64,000 nt of DNA from Promicromonospora sukumoe (GTDB lineage Bacteria > Actinomycetota > Actinomycetes > Actinomycetales > Cellulomonadaceae): contig NZ_JACGWV010000001.1 in assembly GCF_014137995.1 (NCBI RefSeq), positions 3,720,001 to 3,784,000 of the forward strand, read 5' to 3'. How positions within the stretch are numbered: position 1 is the first letter of the stretch; the number at the start of each line of letters is the position of its first letter. This document shows positions 1 through 7,944 of the stretch, piece by piece. Under the pieces are notes generated by a model that worked only from the letters and a program-made list of their open reading frames with translations, searched no databases and was not told where the DNA came from. The translations under genes were made by a program, and so were the position numbers.

Positions 1-1
1 C

Positions 2-682
<681 letters not shown>

Positions 683-691
683 GGATGTCAT

Positions 692-753
692 GGTCTAGCC
701 AGCGATTACGCCCGAAACTCCCCGTGTTTCCGGGCGCAATCGCTGGGTAGACC
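692..753. repeat. Intergenic palindromic repeat, family 1, copy 1
   Basis: Near-perfect inverted repeat of 62 bp. The left arm begins GGTCTAGCCAGCG and the right arm ends CGCTGGGTAGACC, with an 8-base centre. The inner arm (TCTAnCCAG, then ATTACGCCCG) matches three further palindromes at 59002-59073, 59186-59256 and 59391-59461. Like those, it sits between genes, here just after the aldo/keto reductase stop. It could act as a terminator, although no T-run follows, or be a REP-like mobile repeat. Confidence 0.75.
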
Positions 754-888
754 CTGACTTCCGTGCGGGGCCGATCGGGTGTGATCGACGACGCTGTGGC
801 GGAGTCCGGATATGAGTCGGGACTACCCGCTGGAACCTGTTAGAGTTTTCACCGGTCGCCCACCCGGTCACGGGACGGGCGCTAGCGA
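754..888. other. Intergenic, no gene seen; probable tRNA promoter region
   Basis: The gap between the reductase and tRNA-Asn is about 206 bp including the palindrome. No open frame with coding character is seen. The relatively AT-rich stretch GTTAGAGTTTTC at 839-850, about 40 bp before the tRNA, is the only promoter-like sequence; no clear -35/-10 pair can be assigned. Confidence 0.4.
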
Positions 889-964
<76 letters not shown>

Positions 965-968
965 GAAC

Positions 969-1016
969 GAGGTCCTGAATCCCTTCTTGACGTGGGGATT
1001 CGGGGCCTCGCCGTTT
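969..1016 (+). terminator. Terminator after tRNA-Asn
   Basis: GAGGTCCTGAATCCC (969-983) pairs with GGGGATTCGGGGCCTC (994-1009), followed by GCCGTTTTCC, a typical intrinsic terminator. The stem is homologous to the hairpin at 3553-3593, so tRNA 3' end plus terminator were duplicated together. Confidence 0.8.
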
Positions 1017-1022
1017 TCCCGG

Positions 1023-1709
1023 TCAGCCTTGGTCAGAACGCCTGCGTGTCGGCTGATCCGCCCGCACACGTCTGGTGTCGTACGCCCACATCGCGACCTC
1101 GACGCGGTTGCGGGCGCCGAGCTTGGTCATCAACGACGCGACGTGGGTCTTGACCGTGCTCAGGCCGACGAAGAGCACGGCGCCGATCTCGGCGTTGGTT
1201 CGGCCCCGTGCCACGAGCGCGAGCACCTCCTCCTCACGCTCGGTGAGCGGGTCGATGGGCTGGACCGGTGCCGCCGGTGCCTGGTCGGCGAAGGACGCCA
1301 GCAGCCGGCGGGTCACGTTGGGGGCGATCAGCGCGTCCCCGTCGGCCGCCGCGTGGATGGCCTGGACGAGGAGCTCCGGCCCGGCGTCCTTGAGCAGGAA
1401 GCCGCGAGCGCCGGCGCGTAGGGCGCCGAGGACGTACTCGTCGAGGTCGAAGGTGGTGATCACGACGACCGCCATCGGGTCCGCCACGTCCTGCCCGGCC
1501 AGGCGCCGCGTCACCTCGACGCCGTCGATCCCGGGCATCCGGATGTCGACGAGGAGGACGTCGGGACGCAGCCGGGTCGCCAGGTCGAGCGCTGCGAGCC
1601 CGTCCGCTGCCTCCCCCACGACCTCGACGTCGGGTTGCGCGCCGAGGATCATCACCAGCCCGGTCCGGACGAGGTCCTGGTCGTCGGCCACGACGACACG
1701 GATGCTCAT
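1023..1709 (-). CDS. NarL/LuxR-family response regulator
   Basis: 228 residues. The N-terminal receiver domain (about 1-120) has the acidic pair D9-D10, phospho-acceptor D55 in LLVDIRMPG, a Thr in VVITTFD and the Lys of FLLKDAGPE. The C-terminal LuxR-type helix-turn-helix (about 155-215) has LTEREEEVLALVARG and the recognition helix region STVKTHVASLMTKLG. It binds DNA once phosphorylated by a partner kinase. The upstream kinase gene overlaps it by 4 bp, so the two form a cognate pair. Targets are unknown; the adjacent small membrane protein gene at 3008 is an obvious candidate because it is transcribed divergently. Confidence 0.95.
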   Translation of the reverse strand: MSIRVVVADDQDLVRTGLVMILGAQPDVEVVGEAADGLAALDLATRLRPDVLLVDIRMPGIDGVEVTRRLAGQDVADPMAVVVITTFDLDEYVLGALRAGARGFLLKDAGPELLVQAIHAAADGDALIAPNVTRRLLASFADQAPAAPVQPIDPLTEREEEVLALVARGRTNAEIGAVLFVGLSTVKTHVASLMTKLGARNRVEVAMWAYDTRRVRADQPTRRRSDQG

Positions 1710-2845
1710 GCCGACACCTCCACTGGCAGCACGGCCTCGACCGTCCAGCCGCCCTCGGGCCTGGGCCCCGCGGAGAACGATCCGCCGAGGAGCTGGGCGC
1801 GTTCGGCCATGCCCAGCAGGCCGAACCCGGGCTCCGGGACCGGCCCGGGCTCGGCCTGCCCGTCGTCGCTGACCCGCAGCCTGACGATGTCGCCCTCCCG
1901 GCGGACGTCGATCCCGACGCGGGTCGCGCTCCGGGCGTGACGTACGGCGTTAGTCAGTGACTCCTGCGCGAGCCGGTAGAGCGCGGTGTCCACGGGTGGT
2001 GCCAGCCGGGTCAACGAGCCGTTCAGCGTGACCTCGACGGTGGGATTGGTGTCGGCGCGCGCCAGAGCAGGCAGGTCCGCGACACCGAGCTGCGGTGAGT
2101 AGGCGACGGCTTCCTCCTCACGCAGCACCCGCACCATGGATCTCATCTCCGCCAGGGTTCGCGAGGCCTCGGACTCGATCGCGGCCAGGACCTCGGCAGC
2201 CTTCTCGGGCTGGACACCGGCGACCACGCCACCGGCCTGCGCCTGCACCGCGATGGCCGAGACATGGTGGGCCACGGTGTCGTGCAGCTCGCGCGCCAGC
2301 GCCACCCGCTCCTGGTTACGGATCTCGCGCTGCTGACGATGCGAGAGGGCCGCGCGGTAGCGGAACACCACCGCGAGGGCGACGACCAGCAGCAGGAGGA
2401 CGCTCCCGCCGAAGACGTCGGTCCAGCCCGCGGAGGTGGCGTACATCCCGAGCACGACGATGACCGCCACGAACGCCGTCCCCAGGACGATCTCCCGTCC
2501 CGAGCCCCACCGCACCAGGGCGTAGAGCAGGATCAGGACGGCGATCATGGAGTAGAGGCCGAGGTCCCCGGCGTGCGCCGTCAGCTGCAGGACCGAGAGC
2601 ACCCCGGCGACGCCCCACCCGACCAGAACGGCCAGGAGGGGGCGACTCCGCCGCCAGAGCAGTGCGGGCACCAGCGCCAGGGCGAGCACCGTCACCACGG
2701 GCCGCCAGGCCAGCCCCGGCCGAACGATGCCCTCGACCAGGGCGGCGGCCGCGAACACGCCCGCCAGCAGCCAGTCGAGCCGACCGACGGGTCGGGCGTC
2801 AGCAGGCCGCGGCTCGTGCCAGACGGAGCGCCGGAAGGTGACCAC
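1706..2845 (-). CDS. Sensor histidine kinase (HisKA_3/HATPase type)
   Basis: 379 residues. The N-terminal half has four to five membrane segments with short loops and no large sensor domain. The dimerisation/phospho-acceptor helix holds the H box in VALARELHDTVAHHVSAIAV, typical of NarX/DesK-like kinases, followed by a HATPase domain with an N box (LTNAVRHA) and G box (FGLLGMAERAQLLGG). It would autophosphorylate on that His and pass phosphate to D55 of the downstream regulator, whose start it overlaps. Such intramembrane-sensing kinases often report envelope stress or small hydrophobic ligands, but no ligand can be read here. It begins about 160 bp from the divergent gene at 3008. Confidence 0.95.
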   Translation of the reverse strand: MVTFRRSVWHEPRPADARPVGRLDWLLAGVFAAAALVEGIVRPGLAWRPVVTVLALALVPALLWRRSRPLLAVLVGWGVAGVLSVLQLTAHAGDLGLYSMIAVLILLYALVRWGSGREIVLGTAFVAVIVVLGMYATSAGWTDVFGGSVLLLLVVALAVVFRYRAALSHRQQREIRNQERVALARELHDTVAHHVSAIAVQAQAGGVVAGVQPEKAAEVLAAIESEASRTLAEMRSMVRVLREEEAVAYSPQLGVADLPALARADTNPTVEVTLNGSLTRLAPPVDTALYRLAQESLTNAVRHARSATRVGIDVRREGDIVRLRVSDDGQAEPGPVPEPGFGLLGMAERAQLLGGSFSAGPRPEGGWTVEAVLPVEVSA

Positions 2846-3007
2846 GGCTCCAGCCTAGGGATCGGTGTGCCCCGGCGTACCGGCCGAAAGCATGAGATGG
2901 AGGCCCTTCCATCGGCCAGGTGAACTCCGGCCTCCGGGCCGGTGTGCGAGCCGTTGCACTCAGCGAGCGTGGACCTATCGATCCTCACCACGACAACGGA
3001 GCCCACC

Positions 3008-3496
3008 ATGAGCACATCGCAGCCCACCACCACGCTGGAAGACCCGCGCATCCCGGTGCGAGCAAAGCTCGCCGCGGCGTGGACCAGCTTCATGTTCCTG
3101 TACGCCTACGTGGACATTCTTGGCTTCTTCACGCCTGGCATCGTCAAGGACATCCTCGCCGGCCGGGTCTACGAGTTCGACCTCTCCCAGACCTTCTCGA
3201 CGACGGCGCTGACCCTCATGGCCGTCCCGATCTTCATGGTCGTGCTGTCGATGACGCTGCCCGCCCGCGCGAGCCGCATCGCTAACCTCGTTGTGGCCGC
3301 GCTCTACGTCCCCGTCACGGTCTTCAACGTGGCGGGCGGGTTCTGGCTGTACTTCTACGGCCTCGGCGTCGTACTGGAACTGATCGTTCTCGCCCTCATC
3401 CTGCGATACGCCTGGACCTGGCCCCGCACCGCACGGTCGGCGAGCCTGGCAACCGGCGCGGACCGTGAAGGCGTTCGCGCCCGGCAGCGAGCGTGA
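3008..3496 (+). CDS. DUF6326-like small integral membrane protein
   Basis: 162 residues from the ATG at 3008, preceded by CGGAG; the frame is open further upstream from 2942 but the added residues look non-coding. Four hydrophobic helices are visible: TSFMFLYAYVDILGFF, ALTLMAVPIFMVVLSM, LVVAALYVPVTVFNVAG and YGLGVVLELIVLALILRYA. The motif FMFLYAYVDILGFFTPG is, as far as I recall, typical of DUF6326 proteins, whose function is unknown. Divergent from the two-component system and thus a possible target of it. A relic of tRNA-Asn begins 20 bp after its stop. Confidence 0.8.
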   Translation: MSTSQPTTTLEDPRIPVRAKLAAAWTSFMFLYAYVDILGFFTPGIVKDILAGRVYEFDLSQTFSTTALTLMAVPIFMVVLSMTLPARASRIANLVVAALYVPVTVFNVAGGFWLYFYGLGVVLELIVLALILRYAWTWPRTARSASLATGADREGVRARQRA

Positions 3497-3515
3497 ACCC
3501 AGGTGCGGTCCTTGT

Positions 3516-3547
3516 CGGTCGCTGGTTGAAGTCCGACTGCGGGAGCA
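3516..3547 (+). repeat. Decayed tRNA-Asn 3'-end copy (attachment-site-like)
   Basis: The 32 bases CGGTCGCTGGTTGAAG... to ...GCGGGAGCA match positions 932-964 of tRNA-Asn with only a few changes and one deletion. There is no D arm or anticodon arm upstream, so it is not a functional tRNA. Copies of tRNA 3' ends are the usual trace left by integrase-mediated insertion at a tRNA; no integrase gene is seen between the two copies. Confidence 0.7.
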
Positions 3548-3552
3548 TCTCG

Positions 3553-3593
3553 GAGGCCCCGAACACCCGGATGACCTGGGTGTTCGGGGCCTC
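3553..3593 (+). terminator. Terminator, paralogous to the tRNA-Asn terminator
   Basis: GAGGCCCCGAACACCC (3553-3568) pairs perfectly with GGGTGTTCGGGGCCTC (3578-3593), followed by TCTCGCT. The arm GAGGYCC-YGAA is shared with the hairpin after tRNA-Asn. It can terminate the DUF6326-like gene from the left and the eroded gene at 4045 from the right. Confidence 0.75.
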
Positions 3594-3689
3594 TCTCGCT
3601 TGGCTGCAGATGTGAGGGACGCCCGACGTGCCCTACACGGACTTGAAACCGCCTCGGTCCGTAGTCCAGCGATAGTCGTCTGCGGGTGC

Positions 3690-4045
3690 GCTGGGGCTCG
3701 GGGCGCAGCCTCGGTGCGGCGCCACGTATGACCGTCACGATCGACGCCCATGGCGAGGACCTTCGCGTCAGCAGACCCGATCTCCTCCCACAGGTGCTCG
3801 GAGACAAGCCGCAGCCCACCCTCGACCGGGTCGACATCGGGGAAGACGTCGCGCGCGCTGTCGCGAGCCGATGCGATGAAGCGCTCCAGCCCCTGGAGGT
3901 CGACGACGAACTCCACCGGCGTGGCGTCAGGCGACACCTGCACCAGCGCGCGAGCCTCGCGCGCGTCGACCGCGATCTGGCCCACGACGTCAACACCGCG
4001 AGAGATGAGATCACAGGCGAGGTTCGGGATCGAGTCGGGGTTCAC
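3690..4045 (-). pseudogene. Hypothetical protein with eroded 3' end
   Basis: From an ATG at 4045 the first ~115 residues look like a real soluble protein (DVVGQIAVDAREARALVQV, VEFVVDLQGLERFIASARD, LWEEIGSADAKVLAMG). After about position 3700 the character changes to Arg/Pro/Ala-rich, and the frame stays open down to a stop at 2975, across the tRNA relic and antisense to the whole DUF6326-like gene. I read this as a gene whose normal C-terminus was lost at the tRNA-relic junction. I do not recognise the family. A full-length product to 2975 cannot be excluded. It is divergent from the GTG-started gene at 4123. Confidence 0.45.
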
Positions 4046-4122
4046 GACAGAGTCCTCGGCTGGTCGACGGGAAGAGCCAGAAACCGCAGCTGCACAGCCA
4101 CGCCGACGCTACAGTCTGCTGC

Positions 4123-4734
4123 GTGCTGCGACGATTTCGCGCCTACTGGGCCGACGAGGACGAGTGGCACTGGTTCGAGCTCGACGACGAGGGATACGCG
4201 TCCAGACACGTGGTCCTGCGTAGCGGCGAGCCGATCGTGGCAGCACGCCAGGACCGGTTACTCGACTCAAGAGACCGGGCAGGGCTCCTTGGCGTTCAGC
4301 TTTACGAGGCCGTCTACGGCGTACTCGCAGAAGGTGTAGTGGGTACCCCTCCATCCGCGATCCCGGTCGAGGTCGACGAGTTCGACCACGTGTTCCAGGC
4401 AGCCGAGAACCAGCGGCGCTTCGAACGCACGACGACAGGCCCGTTCCCCTACGGGTCGCTCGTTCAGGGAACGTTCGGAACCAACCCCTGGCCGCCTGGT
4501 GCCACAGGTACCTACGTCGACATCGGGCATTCCCCTGTCCACGGCTTCGTCGACGCTCTGTGGTTCCACCACAACAGGGCGTCATGGCCCGTTCCCGGGA
4601 CCCAGGCCGAGTTCAGAGTCGTCGATCTGCGGTGGCACTCGCTCCAGCTACGCCTCGAGCCCTCGAAGGTTCCGCACCCCGACCTGCCTTGGCCTCAGCC
4701 CTACGACTGGGACAACCACGAGTTCACGCGCTGA
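4123..4734 (+). CDS. Hypothetical protein with a possible S1-like fold
   Basis: 203 residues from GTG at 4123. The N-terminal ~65 residues (MLRRFRAYWADEDEWHWFELDDEGYASR, then a VVAARQ-like segment) are acidic and aromatic-rich. From about residue 105 a stretch reads GSLVQGTFG, GATGTYVDIG, GFVDALWF, WPVPGTQAEFRVVDLRW, QLRLEP. That is the strand order of a five-stranded S1/OB-like barrel (V-G-x-V, G-x-Y-V-D-I, G-F-V, V-G-x-x-x-x-x-V). This is my own reading of the pattern; the RNA-binding aromatic residues of S1 are only partly present. No family name is recognised. It overlaps the convergent acetyltransferase gene by 11 bp. Confidence 0.65.
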   Translation: MLRRFRAYWADEDEWHWFELDDEGYASRHVVLRSGEPIVAARQDRLLDSRDRAGLLGVQLYEAVYGVLAEGVVGTPPSAIPVEVDEFDHVFQAAENQRRFERTTTGPFPYGSLVQGTFGTNPWPPGATGTYVDIGHSPVHGFVDALWFHHNRASWPVPGTQAEFRVVDLRWHSLQLRLEPSKVPHPDLPWPQPYDWDNHEFTR

Positions 4735-5146
4735 CCGCGGCGTCCGTCAGTCGCATCAGCCCGGCCGCCGTCGTCCGAAAGCCGCAGCACTCCAGGTAGA
4801 AGCCCGCCCGGTCGGCCTCGAAGTCGACGTGCAGCCACTCGCACCCCAGGTCACGCGCAGCCGCGGCAGCCTCCGCGACCAGCGCACGCCCGATCCCCTG
4901 CCCCTGGTGTCCGGGCTCGACGACCGTGTCCAGCAGCACCGCGTGTACCCCGCCGTCACCGATCACATTGACGAACCCCACCAGGTTCCCTGCGGGATCA
5001 GCGGCCGTGATCCAGGTCAGGCTGTGCCGCTCCAGCCGCGCGGACCACGGTGTCACTGCCCCCGGAGGACTCTCGAACGCACGAGCGTGCAGGGCCGAGA
5101 GCGCGGCGTCGTCGACCGGGCCTCGGCGCACCAGGGTCATGTCCAT
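4724..5146 (-). CDS. GNAT-family N-acetyltransferase
   Basis: 140 residues, the usual length of a single GNAT domain. Beta strand 4 (VHAVLLDTVVEP) leads into the acetyl-CoA pyrophosphate loop HQGQGIGRALV, the R/Q-x-x-G-x-G/A signature, then LGCEWLHVDFEADRAGFYLECCGF, the late strand and helix that complete the CoA site. It would acetylate an amine on a small molecule or protein; the acceptor is not evident. Transcribed alone, tail to tail with the preceding gene. Confidence 0.9.
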   Translation of the reverse strand: MDMTLVRRGPVDDAALSALHARAFESPPGAVTPWSARLERHSLTWITAADPAGNLVGFVNVIGDGGVHAVLLDTVVEPGHQGQGIGRALVAEAAAAARDLGCEWLHVDFEADRAGFYLECCGFRTTAAGLMRLTDAAVSA

Positions 5147-5193
5147 CGCGGCACCCTACGCCGGGCCCGGAACAGCGGTGCCCCGAGCAAGCG

Positions 5194-6354
5194 TCAGACC
5201 GCCCGGGTCCGGTAGACGCTCCGGATGGCGGCGACGTCGTCAGGCACCAGCGGCATCATCGGCAACGATCCTGCTAGCGCGTCGAGTCGACGGCGGACCG
5301 TCGTGGCGATGCCCTTGCCGAGCGAGAACCGAGTCGCGGTAACGGCCCGCTCCGCACCAGCGACCAGCCGGAGCGCCTCGCGACTGCGGATGCCGGTGTG
5401 CGAGAGCACCAGGTGCCCGAGCCGGTGCGGCCCGCCCGACAAGGCAGCGGCGATCACGTCCGCCGCCTCGCCGTCGACCCGGTTGTCGGATGCGCTTAGC
5501 ACCCCGGCAGCGCGGACCCGGCCGAGGTCCAGCACCTCGACCCCGGCGTCCACCGCGGCGGCCGTGAGCACTGCTGCCCCGCCCGGTCCGATGCCGTTGC
5601 TGGCCACGGACAGCCGGGTGAGCGCGCCGTACGGTGCGGCGGTCAATGCCTCGGCGAGAGCCCGGGCGCCGTCGTCGCCCAGCCCGGCCGCCGAGACGTA
5701 CAACTCGCCCAGCGCGCCCGCGGCCACCACGCGCGCGAACGAGGCCGCGCCGTCAGGACCGAGCTCGTTGCCGCCCACATAGGCACGGATCACCCCTCGC
5801 CCGCTCGCCGAGGCGGCGATCAGGGCGTCCGCCAGGACCGCCGTCCCCGGACCGTCGAGAGCGGTCTGGACCAGGTCAAGGGTGCGCAGGTCGCGCGCCG
5901 CCTCGACCAGGGCCGCTCCGGAGCGGCCGGCGTCCCTGCCGAGCGGGTTCCGCTTGAGCCAGACGCTGCGCACGGCGTGCGGGGAGCCCGCGAGCCGTTC
6001 CGCGATCGAGCACGCCCCGCCGGCGGTGATGCCGTTGCACCCCAGGTAGAGCGTCTCGACACCCGCGCGGCTCACGCCGTCGGCCACCGCGACCGCTCCC
6101 GAGTCACCGAGGCCGTCGGTCCCGAGCAGCGCGTGCCGTACGACCCCCGGACGCAGCTCCTGCGCCACGCGCGCGCCGCCGTCGGGCCCGAGCGACTGCC
6201 TGCACAGGTCCAGCCGGCCGTCCGGCAGGGCGGTCCCCGCCGGGAAGTCCGTTCGTTGCCGCACCGGCTCACCGGTGCGCAACCAGGTCAGCAGTGGCTC
6301 GAGGTCCGCGGCGGACCGCTTCCCCGCGGGTGCGACCTCTGGGCGAGTCACCAT
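5194..6354 (-). CDS. Leucine-rich-repeat protein (ribonuclease-inhibitor-like)
   Basis: 386 residues from ATG at 6354, which lies 7 bp inside the upstream SDR gene. The middle is a run of repeats built on the ribonuclease-inhibitor LRR pattern, such as VETLYLGCNGI, VRSVWLKRNPLG, LRTLDLVQTALDG, VIRAYVGGNELGPDGA, LGELYVSAAGLGDDGA, LTRLSVASNGIGPGGA and LGHLVLSHTGI. Each is an x-L-x-x-L-x-L-x-x-N/T/G strand followed by a G-rich turn and an Ala-rich helix. The closing part reads RFSLGKGIATTVRRRLDALAG. No signal peptide or membrane segment, so a cytoplasmic protein-binding scaffold is likely. It is translationally coupled to the zinc-ribbon SDR and belongs to the transcript led by two tRNA-like genes. 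Ligand unknown. Confidence 0.85.
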   Translation of the reverse strand: MVTRPEVAPAGKRSAADLEPLLTWLRTGEPVRQRTDFPAGTALPDGRLDLCRQSLGPDGGARVAQELRPGVVRHALLGTDGLGDSGAVAVADGVSRAGVETLYLGCNGITAGGACSIAERLAGSPHAVRSVWLKRNPLGRDAGRSGAALVEAARDLRTLDLVQTALDGPGTAVLADALIAASASGRGVIRAYVGGNELGPDGAASFARVVAAGALGELYVSAAGLGDDGARALAEALTAAPYGALTRLSVASNGIGPGGAAVLTAAAVDAGVEVLDLGRVRAAGVLSASDNRVDGEAADVIAAALSGGPHRLGHLVLSHTGIRSREALRLVAGAERAVTATRFSLGKGIATTVRRRLDALAGSLPMMPLVPDDVAAIRSVYRTRAV

Positions 6355-7754
6355 GACGCCTCCTTGTAGTCCTTGAGGAACACTCCGGCGAGCAGCTCCC
6401 CGGCCTCGCCGCGCACGATCGGGTCGTAGACGCGCGCGGCGCCGTCGATCACGTCGAGTGGTGTGCGGAAGCCCCGGTCGGCGAGCCGGTCGCGAGTGGG
6501 CAGCGGGTTCTCGTCGGTGATCCAGCCGGTGTCGACCGCCGTCATGTAGATGCCCTTCTCCGCCAGGCCGGGACCGGAAGTTCTGGTCAGCATGTTCAGC
6601 GCGGCCTTGGCCATGTTCGTGTGCGGGTGCCGGTCGGTCTTGTTCCGCACCGCGAACCGCCCCTCCACCGCCGTCACGTTGACGACATACCGGCGCTCGA
6701 ACGGCGCGGCGAGCAGGGACGGGAGCAGACGGTCGCACAGCAGCGCGGGCGCCACCGCGTTCACCAGCTGTACCTCCAGCACCTCGGCCGGGTCCAGGTC
6801 GCCCAGGCTCGCGGTCCACGAGTTCGTCGGGGCCAGGTCCGGTAGCAGGCCGGCCTCGTCCACCGTGCCCGACGACGGCGCACCGGCCGCGACGAGCGCG
6901 GCTCCCCCGGCGTCTCTTGCCCCGAGCGCTGTCAGCTGTGCGCCGGGACTCGTGTCGACGGCCGCCGCGGTGCTGAATCCGGGTGCTCGAAGGACCCTGC
7001 CCGGCACTCCCTCCTGCTCGCCGACGACGAGGGCGGCGTACGAACCGGGCGGCCGGCGCAGCGTCTGGGCGGCGTTGTTCACCAGGATGTCGAGCGGCCG
7101 GCCGTGGCGGACCTCGTCGCACATCGCCAGGACCTGGCGCGGGTCCCGCAGGTCGACGGCGACCACCGTGAGCCGGTCCAGCCAGCCGCCGCTGCCGTGG
7201 ACCGCGCGGAAGCGGCGCAGGGTGTCCGCGGGGAACCGGGTCGTGACCAGCACCTCCGCGCCGTCGCGCAGCATCATCAGTGCGAGCTGGAACCCGATCT
7301 TGACCCGGCCTCCCGTGACCAACGCGCGCCGTCCGCGCAGGTCGGTCCGGGCGTCTCGACGCTCCCGGTTCAGCCGTGCGCAGGACGGGCACAGCTGGTG
7401 GTAGAACTCGTCGAGCTCGCGGTAGGGCTCCTTGCACGCGTAGCAGCGCCGCGATCGGCTCAGGACGGTCGTCGCGCCGGACTGCGTGTCGAGCGGGGCA
7501 TCCTGTCGCCGGTCCGCAGCGCCGGTCGCGGTGGCCGCGAGCGCGAGGCGATCAGCGCTGCGGCCCTCGTCCCGGCGCGCGCGACGCCGTTGGACCCGCC
7601 CGTCGCGAGCGAAGGATTCGGCGACACGTTCGGCCCGGAGCCGCGCGGGGTCGTCGACGGGCAGCGTCCGCAACCGCGCGACGACCTCATCGAGCAGCGT
7701 CGTGTCGTCGGGCCGACCCGTCTCCGCCGACGACGAGTCCGTCTGGATGCTCAC
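6348..7754 (-). CDS. SDR-like protein with N-terminal zinc ribbon and degenerate active site
   Basis: 468 residues from GTG at 7754. An Arg-rich region of about 100 residues leads to a four-Cys zinc ribbon (CYACKEPYRELDEFYHQLCPSC). A Rossmann SDR domain follows: ALVTGGRVKIGFQLAL (dinucleotide loop), VVAVDLRDP, DILVNNAAQT (the NNAA motif) and YVVNVTAVEG. The expected Tyr-x-x-x-Lys appears as THR in HTNMAKAALNML: the Lys is kept, the Tyr is Thr, and the active-site Ser position is Thr/Ala. From memory a small family of SDR-like proteins carries this HTNMAK variant; no reaction is established that I know of. The start codon lies directly after a tRNA-like gene with no Shine-Dalgarno between. The LRR gene overlaps its end. 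Confidence 0.85.
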   Translation of the reverse strand: MSIQTDSSSAETGRPDDTTLLDEVVARLRTLPVDDPARLRAERVAESFARDGRVQRRRARRDEGRSADRLALAATATGAADRRQDAPLDTQSGATTVLSRSRRCYACKEPYRELDEFYHQLCPSCARLNRERRDARTDLRGRRALVTGGRVKIGFQLALMMLRDGAEVLVTTRFPADTLRRFRAVHGSGGWLDRLTVVAVDLRDPRQVLAMCDEVRHGRPLDILVNNAAQTLRRPPGSYAALVVGEQEGVPGRVLRAPGFSTAAAVDTSPGAQLTALGARDAGGAALVAAGAPSSGTVDEAGLLPDLAPTNSWTASLGDLDPAEVLEVQLVNAVAPALLCDRLLPSLLAAPFERRYVVNVTAVEGRFAVRNKTDRHPHTNMAKAALNMLTRTSGPGLAEKGIYMTAVDTGWITDENPLPTRDRLADRGFRTPLDVIDGAARVYDPIVRGEAGELLAGVFLKDYKEASW

Positions 7755-7755
7755 G

Positions 7756-7829
7756 TGGCCCCGGCCGGATTCGAACCGGCGTGCTCCTGTTTGCGAAACA
7801 GGCGCGTCTGCCTCTGCGCTACGAGGGCC
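7756..7829 (-). tRNA. Atypical tRNA-like gene 1, anticodon CGC
   Basis: On the minus strand, 74 nt fold as a cloverleaf: 5' strand GGCCCTCG before TA, short D stem GCG/CGC with loop CAGAGGCAGA, anticodon stem CCTGT/ACAGG with loop TTCGCAA (anticodon CGC, Ala codons), a 5-nt variable loop, T arm GCCGG-TTCGAAT-CCGGC, and 3' strand CGGGGCC plus A. The acceptor pairs fully only if U6 is bulged; otherwise there is a C-C mismatch. The G3-U70 pair that alanyl-tRNA synthetase needs is absent, and no CCA is encoded. The SDR start codon begins two bases after its 3' end. It may be a divergent tRNA, a tRNA mimic or a leader element. Confidence 0.55.
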
Positions 7830-7833
7830 GACC

Positions 7834-7908
7834 TGCCCGGCGGCCGGATTCGAACCGGCGTGATCCGCTGTGCAGGCGGTGCGACGGCCTCTGCGCTACG
7901 CGCGGGCA
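7834..7908 (-). tRNA. Atypical tRNA-like gene 2, anticodon GCA
   Basis: Minus strand, lying 4 nt upstream of tRNA-like gene 1 and clearly its relative: identical TAGCGCAGAGGC D arm and GCCGGTTCGAATCCGGC T arm. The acceptor TGCCCG-C-GCG pairs with CGCCGGGCA over 9 bp with a bulged C. The anticodon stem CCGC/GCGG (a flanking A-A pair is mismatched) closes the loop CTGCACA, anticodon GCA (Cys), with an unusual pyrimidine at position 37. U73, needed by cysteinyl-tRNA synthetase, is not found. It does not resemble the ordinary actinobacterial tRNA-Cys known to me. Confidence 0.5.
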
Positions 7909-7916
7909 TTGCCGGG

Positions 7917-7944
7917 AGCATAGTGGAAGCCGCGCTCACTCCAA
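7917..7944 (-). promoter_or_regulatory. Promoter of the tRNA-like/SDR/LRR operon
   Basis: On the minus strand TTGGAG (7944-7939) and TATGCT (7922-7917) are 16 bp apart, a sigma-70-like pair. The expected start point is around 7909-7911, within a base or two of the 5' end of tRNA-like gene 2. The -35 box overlaps the last codons of the upstream gene. Confidence 0.5.

Noticed and set aside
3516..3547. A second functional tRNA-Asn
   Set aside because: Only the T arm and acceptor 3' strand remain; no D arm, anticodon arm or 5' acceptor strand precedes it.
6355..7437. A long open minus-strand frame that would extend the LRR gene upstream across most of the SDR gene
   Set aside because: It lies in another frame of the SDR gene, is Arg/Pro-rich and has no motif; the LRR gene starts well at the ATG at 6354.
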